Assembly: GCA_038200275.1 (NCBI GenBank)
Contig: JBBPYC010000075.1
Location: forward strand, 17,471 to 81,470
Direction of reading: 5' to 3'
DNA length: 64,000 bases
From: JBBPYC01 sp038200275
GTDB taxonomy: Bacteria > Pseudomonadota > Gammaproteobacteria > Burkholderiales > Burkholderiaceae_C
Shown: positions 9,338-17,449 of the stretch, in pieces
Numbering within the stretch: position 1 is the stretch's first letter
How the letters are laid out: every line of letters starts with the position of its first letter
The notes under the pieces: generated by a model
Database searches by the model: none
What the model was told of the DNA's origin: nothing
Seen by the model: only the letters and a program-made list of their open reading frames with translations
Made by a program: the position numbers and the translations under genes

Positions 9338-10114
9338 TCATTGGTAGTGATTTTCCAGCTTGCCAATGCCTTCGATCTCCACCGTCACGTCGCTGCCCGG
9401 CTTCATTGAGCCGACGCCGACCGAGGTGCCGCACAGGATCACGTCACCCGGCTGCAAAGTCATATCAGCGGAAATCAGGCTGACCAGCTGGGCCACCGAA
9501 AACCGCATGTCGCTGATCGGGTACTGCTGGCGCACTGCACCGTTCAGGATCGTCTTCACGACCAGCATGTTCGGGTCCAGACCGGTTGCGATCACGGGCC
9601 CCAACGGGCAGAACGTGTCGAACCCCTTGGCGCGCACCCATTGCGCGAACGATGGATCGCGATTCAGGATGTCGGCCTGTGTGACGTCGTTGGCGCAGGT
9701 GTAGCCGAACACGTGTTGCAGCGCATCGGCTTCGCTCACGCCGCTTGCAGGCTTGCCAATCACGATGCCAAGCTCGCCTTCGAACACGACCTTGCCTTCA
9801 CAGCGCGGCTGGCGAATCACGTCGCCCGGGTTAGCGAACGTGTTCGGCGCCTTCAGCAGGTAAAGCGGCTCCTCGGGCATTGCCAGATTGAGCTTCGCGC
9901 GCAGTTCACCGAAGTTGTTCCATAACGCGATGACCTTGCCCGGCACAGTCGGCATCAGTAGCCGCACGGCGTCCACAGGAACGGTACGGCCGGTCGGCTC
10001 AGGGCGATCGAACAAATCGCCGGCATGGACCCGGATTTGGCCGTCCTGTAGCGTGCCAAAACCGGTTACATCGGCGTCGGCGAATCGCACCCAGCGTTGC
10101 TTTTGAGTGGTCAT
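9338..10114 (-). CDS. Fumarylacetoacetate hydrolase (FAH) family protein
   Basis: A 258-residue FAH-fold metalloenzyme. The metal-binding glutamates lie in the segment KVVFEGELGIVIGK, followed by YTCANDVTQAD, CPLGPVI and the C-terminal GDVILCGTSVGVG, in the usual order. Members hydrolyse or decarboxylate beta-diketo and 2-keto acids such as acylpyruvates, oxaloacetate or hydratase intermediates. The substrate is not decidable here. It starts 12 bases after the small unknown gene and is followed after 73 bases by the PanE-family gene, forming a probable leftward operon ending in pyk. An acylpyruvase or oxaloacetate decarboxylase activity would feed pyruvate alongside pyk. Confidence 0.88.
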   Translation of the reverse strand: MTTQKQRWVRFADADVTGFGTLQDGQIRVHAGDLFDRPEPTGRTVPVDAVRLLMPTVPGKVIALWNNFGELRAKLNLAMPEEPLYLLKAPNTFANPGDVIRQPRCEGKVVFEGELGIVIGKPASGVSEADALQHVFGYTCANDVTQADILNRDPSFAQWVRAKGFDTFCPLGPVIATGLDPNMLVVKTILNGAVRQQYPISDMRFSVAQLVSLISADMTLQPGDVILCGTSVGVGSMKPGSDVTVEIEGIGKLENHYQ

Positions 10115-10126
10115 GACCTTCAGCTT

Positions 10127-10447
10127 TCAGGCGGTGAATGTTTGCGCAGAAATGCGCCCTGGAGCTGAGAGCAGGTCAATGGCCGACCGGCTGGTGATGA
10201 CTCGGGCACGCGTGGTTTCCACCGCGGTTGCGAGGAAGTCCACTTGGTAGGCGCGCAACAGATGCGGATGGTTCGCCTGGATGTAGACCCCGATGCGACG
10301 CTTTGGATCTTGGATGGCAGCCAGCGCGTCGTAGGTCTTTGTATCCCAGAACCATTCGAGTCCCAGTTCGCCAAACGCGGCGTTGTAGCCGTTGCGCTCG
10401 AGTTCTGGGTCGGCTGGCGAAGTCGTGGTGAAGGCGAGTGTGTTCAT
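10127..10447 (-). CDS. Small protein of unknown function
   Basis: A 106-residue frame starting MNTLAFTTTSPADPELERNG and ending in TFTA. I do not recognise a family. The body is soluble and mixed alpha/beta in appearance (for example NAAFGELGLEWFWDTKTYDALAAI), with no membrane segment or metal motif. It is separated by only 12 bases from the FAH gene, so it probably heads that operon. Upstream GTG (10498) and ATG (10483) starts are possible. An AT-rich tract at 10500-10550, containing the near-palindrome tagttaaacta, lies just upstream on its 5' side and may hold the promoter. Real-gene status rests on the operon position and codon pattern. Confidence 0.55.
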   Translation of the reverse strand: MNTLAFTTTSPADPELERNGYNAAFGELGLEWFWDTKTYDALAAIQDPKRRIGVYIQANHPHLLRAYQVDFLATAVETTRARVITSRSAIDLLSAPGRISAQTFTA

Positions 10448-10611
10448 GGTGCAGCAGTGGCGTGTTGGTTGGTCCAAGGCCATTGTTGAATCATTCACTC
10501 ATAAATAATAGTTAAACTAATTTGCCCTAATCATTGATAACTACTTATGTTTCAAGCAGCTCGTTTCACTAAGCGACTTATGGAGTGGAGCGCTACTTCG
10601 GCTGGACGTGA

Positions 10612-13446
10612 TCAGAGGGCCGCTGCCGTCGCACGCATCAAGGCTTGACCGCCGCCGTAGCTCGATTGGTCAGCCGGCGTACCGCCTGCCGTGACGCGGA
10701 TCGCGCAGTACTTGAACTCAGGAATCTTTGCATAGGGATCAAGTGCTGCATTGGTGAGCTTGTTGATCGCGGCTTCGTAGTAGCAGAACGGCACGAACAC
10801 CGCGCCGCGCGGCGAGCTTTCATCGGCGCGTGCGTACAGCACCACCTCGCCGCGACGCGACTCGATCGTGATTGGAGCGCCCGGCTGAACGCCCATCGCG
10901 GCCAAGTCAAGTGGATGCACCAGTGCGACCGGATCGGGTTCCAGCGCATCGAGCACGCTTGCGCGACGGGTCATGCTGCCGGTGTGCCAGTGCTCGAGTA
11001 CTCGCCCGGTGATCAACACCATCGGGTATTCGGCATCGGGCCGCTCAGCCGCTGGAATGATGTCGGCCGGCACGAACTTGGCCTTGCCGTCGGCGCGCAG
11101 GAATGACTCCGTGAACACCACCGGCTGGCCCGGGTCGCCTTCTTTCTCGCAAGGATAGGTGACCGCATGGTCGCGTTCGAGCCGGTCCCAGGTGATGCCG
11201 CCAATGCTCGGCATGTTGCGGCGCATCTCGTCGAACACTTCGCTGACGTGGCCGTAGTTCCAGTCAAGGCCCATGCGTTTCGCGATCTGCTGGATCAGCC
11301 ATAGGTCCTGCCTTGCGTCGCCCGGTGGATTGATGGCTTGACGGCCCATCTGCACCAAGCGGTCCGTGTTCGTGAAGCTGCCGGTCTTTTCAGGGAACGC
11401 GCTGGCCGGCAAAATCACGTCGGCGAGGTACGCGGTTTCAGTCAGGAAAATGTCTTGCACCACCAGATGGTCGAGTGCGGCCAGCGACTCGCGCGCATGA
11501 TTCGCGTCCGGGTCCGACATGGCAGGATTCTCGCCCTGTACGTACATGCCGTGGATGCCGCCTTTCTTGATCGCATGCATGACCTCGACCACGGTCAGAC
11601 CGACCTGATCATCGAGCGAACCAGCGGGCACGTTCCACGCCTTCTCGAAGCGCTCGCGCACCTTTGGATCGGACACGTGCTGGTAGTCCGGATACATCAT
11701 CGGGATCAGGCCTGCATCGGACGCGCCCTGCACATTGTTCTGGCCACGCAAGGGATGCAAGCCGGTGCCGGGACGGCCGATCTGGCCCGTCATGAGTGCG
11801 AGCGCGATCAGGCAGCGCGCGTTGTCGGTGCCATGCACGTGTTGGCTGACACCCATGCCCCAGAGGATCATCGACCCTTTCGAAGTCGCATAAAGCCGCG
11901 CAACGTAACGGATCGTTTCGGCATCGATACCGCAGATCGGCGCCATTGCCTCCGGGCTGTAGCCTTCGACGTTCTTTTTCAAGTCTTCGTAGCCGATCGT
12001 GCGGCTGGCGATGAATTCGGCGTCGACCAAGTTCTCGGTCACGATCACATGCATCATCGCGTTGAACAGCGCAACGTCGGTGTCTGCCTTGAACTGCAGG
12101 TGCCGGTGCGCTCGGCGCGCGAGGTCTGGCCGGCGCGGGTCGCAAACGATCAGCTTGGTGCCATTGGCCACTGCGTTCTTGATCCAGGTGGCGGCCACCG
12201 GGTGGTTCACGGTCGGGTTCGCGCCGACGATCAATACCACTTCGGCTTTCGCTACGTCCATCACCGGATTGCTAACCGCACCCGACCCGATGCCTTCGAG
12301 CAGCGCGACGACAGAAGACGCATGGCACAGCCGCGTGCAGTGGTCAACGTTGTTGCTGCCAAAGCCGGTGCGCACAAGCTTCTGGAAGAGATACGCTTCC
12401 TCGTTACTGCCCTTGGCCGAACCAAAGCCAGCCAGCGACTTCTTGCCATACGTGTCACGGATCTCTGCCAGCTTGCCCCCCGCGAATTCCAGCGCCTCTT
12501 CCCAGCTCGCTTCACGGAACACATCCATTACATGGTCTGGATCCATCACGAAGTCGCCGGTCTTCGGCACGCCTTTGCGCCGGATCAGCGGCACCGTAAG
12601 GCGCTGCGGGTGATGTGCGTAATCAAAACCATAGCGGCCCTTCACGCACAGGCGGCCGTGATTCGACGGGCCATCGCGGCCGTTCACGAACAGGATCTTG
12701 TCATCCTTCACGTTGTAAGTGAGCTGACAGCCGACGCCGCAATAAGGGCAGACGGATTCGACCTGCTTGTCGGGCACCGTGAGCGCGACGTCGCGCGCGG
12801 GCATGAGCGCGCCAGTCGGACACGCCTGCACGCATTCGCCGCACCCGACGCATGTCGATGCACCCATCGGGTCATCCATGTCGAACACGATCTTCGCGTG
12901 CTCGCCACGGAATGCGAGGCCGATCACGTCGTTCATCTGCTCGTCCCGACAGGCACGCAGGCAGCGCGTGCACTGGATGCAGGCGTCCAGGTTCACCGCC
13001 ATGGCCGGATGCGACAGGTCGGACCGCACTTCCTCGCGCGCCGGAAAGCGCGGCCTGCCGACGTTCAACTTGACCGACCATTCGTCGAGTTCGTTATGCC
13101 GCGTGTAGTCGCGCTCCGGCATGTCGGACTGCAACAGCTCGAGCACCAGTTGCTGCGACTTGACGGCACGCTCGCTGTCGGTCGTGACCTTCATGCCGGC
13201 AGTAGGATAGCGGCAGCACGAAGGCGCCAGCACGCGCTCGCCGGCGATCTCGACCATGCACGCGCGGCAATTGCCGACGGTGTCCAGCCCGTCCATGTAG
13301 CACAAATGCGGAATCTCGATGCCCTGTGCTTGCGCGATCTTCAGCAAGGTCTCGTTGGAACGCACCTCGACAGCCTGACCATTCAGTTCGATGCTGACTG
13401 TGGGTGCATCCAGCATCGCGAGTTCGCTGCGGGTGATAGCGTTCAT
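10612..13446 (-). CDS. fdsA: NAD-dependent formate dehydrogenase, alpha subunit
   Basis: A 944-residue molybdenum (or tungsten) enzyme subunit that oxidises formate to CO2. In order: an N-terminal [2Fe-2S] ferredoxin domain (Cys49, 60, 63, 77), two [4Fe-4S] clusters (CIQCTRCLRAC and CVGCGECVQACP), the catalytic-domain cluster CPYCGVGC, the active-site cysteine region DHCTRLCHASS, and a C-terminal molybdopterin-dinucleotide-binding domain with FVPFCYYEAAINKLTN. This is the soluble cytosolic FdsA type. Its ATG overlaps the stop of the beta-gamma fusion gene by four bases. fdsC/fdhD and fdsD, usual followers in this operon, are not seen downstream and must lie elsewhere or be absent. Confidence 0.96.
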   Translation of the reverse strand: MNAITRSELAMLDAPTVSIELNGQAVEVRSNETLLKIAQAQGIEIPHLCYMDGLDTVGNCRACMVEIAGERVLAPSCCRYPTAGMKVTTDSERAVKSQQLVLELLQSDMPERDYTRHNELDEWSVKLNVGRPRFPAREEVRSDLSHPAMAVNLDACIQCTRCLRACRDEQMNDVIGLAFRGEHAKIVFDMDDPMGASTCVGCGECVQACPTGALMPARDVALTVPDKQVESVCPYCGVGCQLTYNVKDDKILFVNGRDGPSNHGRLCVKGRYGFDYAHHPQRLTVPLIRRKGVPKTGDFVMDPDHVMDVFREASWEEALEFAGGKLAEIRDTYGKKSLAGFGSAKGSNEEAYLFQKLVRTGFGSNNVDHCTRLCHASSVVALLEGIGSGAVSNPVMDVAKAEVVLIVGANPTVNHPVAATWIKNAVANGTKLIVCDPRRPDLARRAHRHLQFKADTDVALFNAMMHVIVTENLVDAEFIASRTIGYEDLKKNVEGYSPEAMAPICGIDAETIRYVARLYATSKGSMILWGMGVSQHVHGTDNARCLIALALMTGQIGRPGTGLHPLRGQNNVQGASDAGLIPMMYPDYQHVSDPKVRERFEKAWNVPAGSLDDQVGLTVVEVMHAIKKGGIHGMYVQGENPAMSDPDANHARESLAALDHLVVQDIFLTETAYLADVILPASAFPEKTGSFTNTDRLVQMGRQAINPPGDARQDLWLIQQIAKRMGLDWNYGHVSEVFDEMRRNMPSIGGITWDRLERDHAVTYPCEKEGDPGQPVVFTESFLRADGKAKFVPADIIPAAERPDAEYPMVLITGRVLEHWHTGSMTRRASVLDALEPDPVALVHPLDLAAMGVQPGAPITIESRRGEVVLYARADESSPRGAVFVPFCYYEAAINKLTNAALDPYAKIPEFKYCAIRVTAGGTPADQSSYGGGQALMRATAAAL

Positions 13447-15149
13447 GGCGTGTCCTTTAGCTCTTCGGGAAAGTACTTGACTACGCAGTCGAACGGGTTC
13501 GGTGCGGCTTGGCCCAGACCGCAGATCGATGCGTCACGCATGACCAATGACAAATCGGCGAGCAGGTCCAGGTCCCACTTCGGCTGCTCAATCAGCGCGA
13601 GCGCTTTGGCGGTGCCGTTGCGGCACGGCGTACATTGGCCGCAAGACTCTTCCTTGAAGAAACGCAATGTATTGCGCGCAGCGTCGGTTGCAGTGTCTTT
13701 GTCGGACAGTACAACCACGGCAGCAGAGCCGATGAAGCAGCCGTACGGTTGCAAGGTATCGAAGTCGAGCGGAATGTCGTTCATCGACGCCGGCAGGATG
13801 CCGCCCGAAGCGCCGCCGGGCAAATAGCCGTAGAACGCGTGACCGGGCAGCATGCCACCGCAGTGGTCATCGATCAGCGCCTGAATCGTGATTCCTGCAG
13901 GTGCGAGCTTGACGCCCGGCTCCTTCACTCGGCCGGACACCGAAAACGAGCGCAGGCCTTTCCTGCCGTTTACGCCTTGCGCGGCGAACCACGCGCCACC
14001 TTTTTCAACCAGCTCCCGCACCCAGTAGAGCGTCTCGAAGTTGTGCTCCAGCGTCGGCCGGCCGAACAAACCGATCTGCGCAACATAGGGCGGCCGCAAG
14101 CGGGGCATGCCGCGCTTGCCTTCGATCGATTCGATCATCGCCGACTCTTCGCCGCAAATGTATGCGCCGGCGCCGCGGCGCAAGATCAGCTGGGGCATGT
14201 TAGCTATCGGCGGGTCGGCTTGCAGCTTTGCCAGTTCGGATTCCAGCAACGCGCGGCAACCATGGTACTCGTCGCGCAGGTAGACATAACACTGTTCGAT
14301 GCCGACCGCCCAGGCTGCAATCAGCATGCCTTCAACGAAACGATGCGGGTCGCGCTCCAACAGAGTGCGGTCCTTGAACGTGCCAGGCTCGCCTTCGTCA
14401 ATATTGACCGCCATCAGGCGCGGACCGGGCTCGGCGCGCACGATACGCCACTTGCGGCCGGTTGGAAAGCCAGCGCCGCCGAGGCCGCGCAGATTCGAGT
14501 CTTCCAGCATCTTGATGATGGATTCGACGTCACGCTCACCGTTGATGCAAGCCTGCAACAGCGCGTAGCCGCCGCTTGCGAGATAGGCGGCGTAGTCGAT
14601 GAAACCGACTGGGCGATCGGCCGTCTCACCGGACCGGACCTTGGCAACGATCTGCTCGACGGTCGCATTTGGCACCGGATGTTGTCCAACGACGGCTGCA
14701 GGCGCCTGCTCGCACCGCCCAATGCAAGGTGCGGCAAGCACACGAACTTCCCGGCCGAGCAACGCCGGCAGCTTGTCGAGCAACGCACGCGCGCCGGCCA
14801 TTTCACAGGACAAGCCATCACAGACTCGCACGGTCAGGGCAGGCGGCGCCAATTGACCCTCCTTGACCACGTCGAAGTGATGATAGAAGGTAGCGACTTC
14901 ATACACCTCGGTCTGTGCCATCCGCATTTCATCGGCCAGCGCGGCCAGATGGGCGGCAGATAAATGACCGAAGCTGTCCTGCAGCTTGTGCAGATGCTCG
15001 ATCAACAGATCAGCGCGGCGTGGCTCATCGCCCAGCAGCCGCTGCACATCGGCCAGCGCTGCGGGATCGACACGGCGTCCCTTGGGCGCCTGCCGCTTGC
15101 GCTTTTTGCCGTCCTGTCCGGCGGCGATGGGGATGATTCGATGCTCCAA
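13443..15149 (-). CDS. NAD-dependent formate dehydrogenase, fused gamma-beta subunit (FdsG-FdsB)
   Basis: A 568-residue fusion. Residues ~25-170 are a NuoE/FdsG-type thioredoxin-like [2Fe-2S] domain with Cys110, 115, 142 and 146 (C-x4-C, C-x3-C). Residues ~180-565 are a NuoF/FdsB-type diaphorase with the NADH/FMN segments GLGGAGFPTG and GAGAYICGEESA and the C-terminal [4Fe-4S] motif ESCGQCTPCRNGT plus a distal Cys in SICGLG. It passes electrons from FdsA to NAD+. The start is a TTG at 15149 (MEHRIIPI) with AGGGAG a few bases upstream; no ATG fits the N-terminus. In many betaproteobacteria FdsG and FdsB are separate genes, so the fusion is notable. Coupled to fdsA by an ATGA overlap. Confidence 0.93.
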   Translation of the reverse strand: MEHRIIPIAAGQDGKKRKRQAPKGRRVDPAALADVQRLLGDEPRRADLLIEHLHKLQDSFGHLSAAHLAALADEMRMAQTEVYEVATFYHHFDVVKEGQLAPPALTVRVCDGLSCEMAGARALLDKLPALLGREVRVLAAPCIGRCEQAPAAVVGQHPVPNATVEQIVAKVRSGETADRPVGFIDYAAYLASGGYALLQACINGERDVESIIKMLEDSNLRGLGGAGFPTGRKWRIVRAEPGPRLMAVNIDEGEPGTFKDRTLLERDPHRFVEGMLIAAWAVGIEQCYVYLRDEYHGCRALLESELAKLQADPPIANMPQLILRRGAGAYICGEESAMIESIEGKRGMPRLRPPYVAQIGLFGRPTLEHNFETLYWVRELVEKGGAWFAAQGVNGRKGLRSFSVSGRVKEPGVKLAPAGITIQALIDDHCGGMLPGHAFYGYLPGGASGGILPASMNDIPLDFDTLQPYGCFIGSAAVVVLSDKDTATDAARNTLRFFKEESCGQCTPCRNGTAKALALIEQPKWDLDLLADLSLVMRDASICGLGQAAPNPFDCVVKYFPEELKDTP

Positions 15150-15257
15150 TTTGACTCCCTGTCGTCTCTACATTCCCCTGCTGTGCATCTCGCACCAAAC
15201 GCTTGAGGAGGAAATGGCTCGTGCCACGGTCCTCCTGCGCCTCTTCAAAAGCCTTGA

Positions 15258-17399
15258 CTACAGCAAGCCCGCACCGCGCGCCCACTGATATTTTGCGCCC
15301 AGCACTGCCACCGGGATCTCGCAAGAGTAGGCATAAGCCGGAATGCCGTGCTCGTACAAATACTGGGCAGCTTCTTCGACTTGTACGTCGCCAGCCAACG
15401 AGGCCACGATCGGTTTGTCGATGCCCTTGGCTCGCATTTCGTCACGCGCCTCGACCATGATTTTCGCGAACACCATCGGCGGGGTGACGATGGTGTGCCA
15501 ATACCCCAGGATCAGCGCATGAATGCGGGGGTCAGACAGACCCAGCAGCACGGTGTTCTTGTACGTCTGCGGCGGCTCGCCGCCGGTAATGTCCACCGGA
15601 TTGCCCGCCGCGCCGAACGGCGGGATGAATTTGCGGAACGCAGCGTCCAGATCGGCCGGCATGGCCATCAGCTTGAGGTTGTTGTCCACGCAGGCATCGG
15701 ACAGCAACACACCCGAGCCGCCAGCGCCGGTGATGATCACCACGTTCTCGCCTTTGGGCGTCGGTAGCACCGGCACGCCGCGCGCGAAGTCAAGCAAGTC
15801 ACGCAGGCTGCGTGCACGGATCACGCCGGATTGCCTGAGCACGTCTTCGTAGATCTTGTCGTTGCCGGCCAAGGCACCGGTGTGTGAGCTTGCCGCTTTC
15901 GCGCCGGCCGACGTGCGCCCCGCCTTGAGCATGATGACCGGCTTTTTCTTTGAAACCCGTTTGGCCACTTCGGCAAACGCGCGGCCGTCCTTCAGGTCTT
16001 CGCAGTGTTGTGCGATCACCGTGGTGTTCGGGTCTTGTTCAAAGAAGATCAGCAGATCGTCTTCGTCGATGTCCGATTTGTTGCCCAGGCCGACGATGGC
16101 CGACACGCCCATCTTGGCCGAGCGGCTGAACCCGATGATGGCCATGCCGATACCGCCGGACTGCGATGACAACGCGGTCGAGCCTTTCACGTCATAGGCG
16201 GTGCAGAAGGTGGCGCACAAGTTGGCCGGCGTGTAGTAGAAGCCGTAGATGTTCGGCCCCATCAGGCGGATGTCGTACTTGCGGCCGATGCGGATCAACT
16301 CTTCCTGCATCTCGTGCTCACCGGTCTCGGCAAAACCAGACGGGATCAGCACCGCGCCGGCAATCTTCTTCTCGCCACATTCGGTAAGCGCGCCCGCCAC
16401 CAATTTGGCAGGGATCGCAAACACGGCTGTGTCGATCTCACCCGGCACATCCTTCACACTTTTGTAGGCTTTGTAGCCCATGATCTCGGCGGCCTTCGGG
16501 TGAATCGGATAGATGTCTCCCTTGTAGCCGCCGTTGATCAGATTCTTCATGACCGAATTGCCGATCTTGCCTTCCTCGGCGGAAGCACCGATCACGGCCA
16601 ATGACTTCGGCTGCATGATTCGTCGCATCGAAGCGAGCACCTGGTCTTCCGGCGGACGGTAGCGCGGCGCCTTCGGCGTGAAATCAACCACGATGCGCAC
16701 GTCGGCGGCGATTGCGCCGTCCTTGCTTGCGAACACTGGGTTCAAGTCCATCTCGGAGATTTCTGGGAAGTCGCTGACGAGCTGGCTGACCCGCACGATC
16801 AGATCCGACAACGCCTCCCGGTTCACCGGATCGCTGCCGCGCACGCCCTTGAGCATCTCGGCGGCCTGGATGCCATCAAGCATCGAGATGGCATCTTCCT
16901 TGGTGGCTGGCGCCAGTCGGAACGTGATGTCTTTAAGCACTTCCACCAGCACGCCGCCCAAGCCGAATGCCACCAGTTTGCCGAAGCTGTCATCGGTCAC
17001 GGCGCCGACAATGACTTCCTGGCCGCCCTTGATCATCTGCTGGACCTGCACGCCGACGATCTGCGCATCGCTCTTGTACTTCTTGGCGTTGGCCAAAATC
17101 GTGTCGTAGCCCTTGGCCGCTTCGTCCGCGCTCTGCACGCCCACCAGCACACCGCCGGCTTCCGTCTTGTGCAGGATGTCGGGCGAGACGATCTTCATGA
17201 CCACCGGGAAACCCATCGACGCGGCGAGTTTCTGGGCTTCGGCGGCGCTGGTCGCAACGCCTTCCTGGGGCACCGAAATCCCGTACGCGTCGCAGACCTG
17301 CTTGCCCTCGGGCGCGGTGAGTGAATCGCGCCCGGCAGATTTGACCGCGTCCAGGATCTTACGGACCTGCTGCTTGATTTGTTCGCTGTTGTTTTGCAT
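15258..17399 (-). CDS. NDP-forming acyl-CoA synthetase (acetate--CoA ligase family)
   Basis: A 713-residue single-chain acyl-CoA synthetase. The domain order is ATP-grasp first (~20-230), then a CoA-binding Rossmann domain (~255-360, LAVIGASAEEGKIGNS), then succinyl-CoA-ligase-like domains to ~700. The phospho-histidine site is present as ASSHTGALAG. Enzymes of this class make acyl-CoA from the acid with ATP, or the reverse with energy gain. It lies 50 bases downstream of frc on the same strand within the oxalate cluster, so a role in supplying oxalyl-CoA or formyl-CoA, or in recovering ATP from a CoA thioester, is plausible but inferred. Substrate cannot be read from sequence. Confidence 0.85.
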   Translation of the reverse strand: MQNNSEQIKQQVRKILDAVKSAGRDSLTAPEGKQVCDAYGISVPQEGVATSAAEAQKLAASMGFPVVMKIVSPDILHKTEAGGVLVGVQSADEAAKGYDTILANAKKYKSDAQIVGVQVQQMIKGGQEVIVGAVTDDSFGKLVAFGLGGVLVEVLKDITFRLAPATKEDAISMLDGIQAAEMLKGVRGSDPVNREALSDLIVRVSQLVSDFPEISEMDLNPVFASKDGAIAADVRIVVDFTPKAPRYRPPEDQVLASMRRIMQPKSLAVIGASAEEGKIGNSVMKNLINGGYKGDIYPIHPKAAEIMGYKAYKSVKDVPGEIDTAVFAIPAKLVAGALTECGEKKIAGAVLIPSGFAETGEHEMQEELIRIGRKYDIRLMGPNIYGFYYTPANLCATFCTAYDVKGSTALSSQSGGIGMAIIGFSRSAKMGVSAIVGLGNKSDIDEDDLLIFFEQDPNTTVIAQHCEDLKDGRAFAEVAKRVSKKKPVIMLKAGRTSAGAKAASSHTGALAGNDKIYEDVLRQSGVIRARSLRDLLDFARGVPVLPTPKGENVVIITGAGGSGVLLSDACVDNNLKLMAMPADLDAAFRKFIPPFGAAGNPVDITGGEPPQTYKNTVLLGLSDPRIHALILGYWHTIVTPPMVFAKIMVEARDEMRAKGIDKPIVASLAGDVQVEEAAQYLYEHGIPAYAYSCEIPVAVLGAKYQWARGAGLL

Positions 17400-17449
17400 G
17401 AGAAACCCTTTGAGAAAAAACTGTTCGTGCGGTTGCGGAAACGTTCGCC

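Noticed and set aside
11338..13827. Long plus-strand open frame (829 codons) opposite fdsA
   Set aside because: Antisense shadow of a certain gene; composition is biased to His/Arg/Ala and no domain is visible.
15203..15288. Short plus-strand frame with a strong GAGGAGGAA site ahead of ATGGCTCG
   Set aside because: Would encode only 24 residues running into the 3' end of the acyl-CoA synthetase gene on the other strand; purine run is probably chance.
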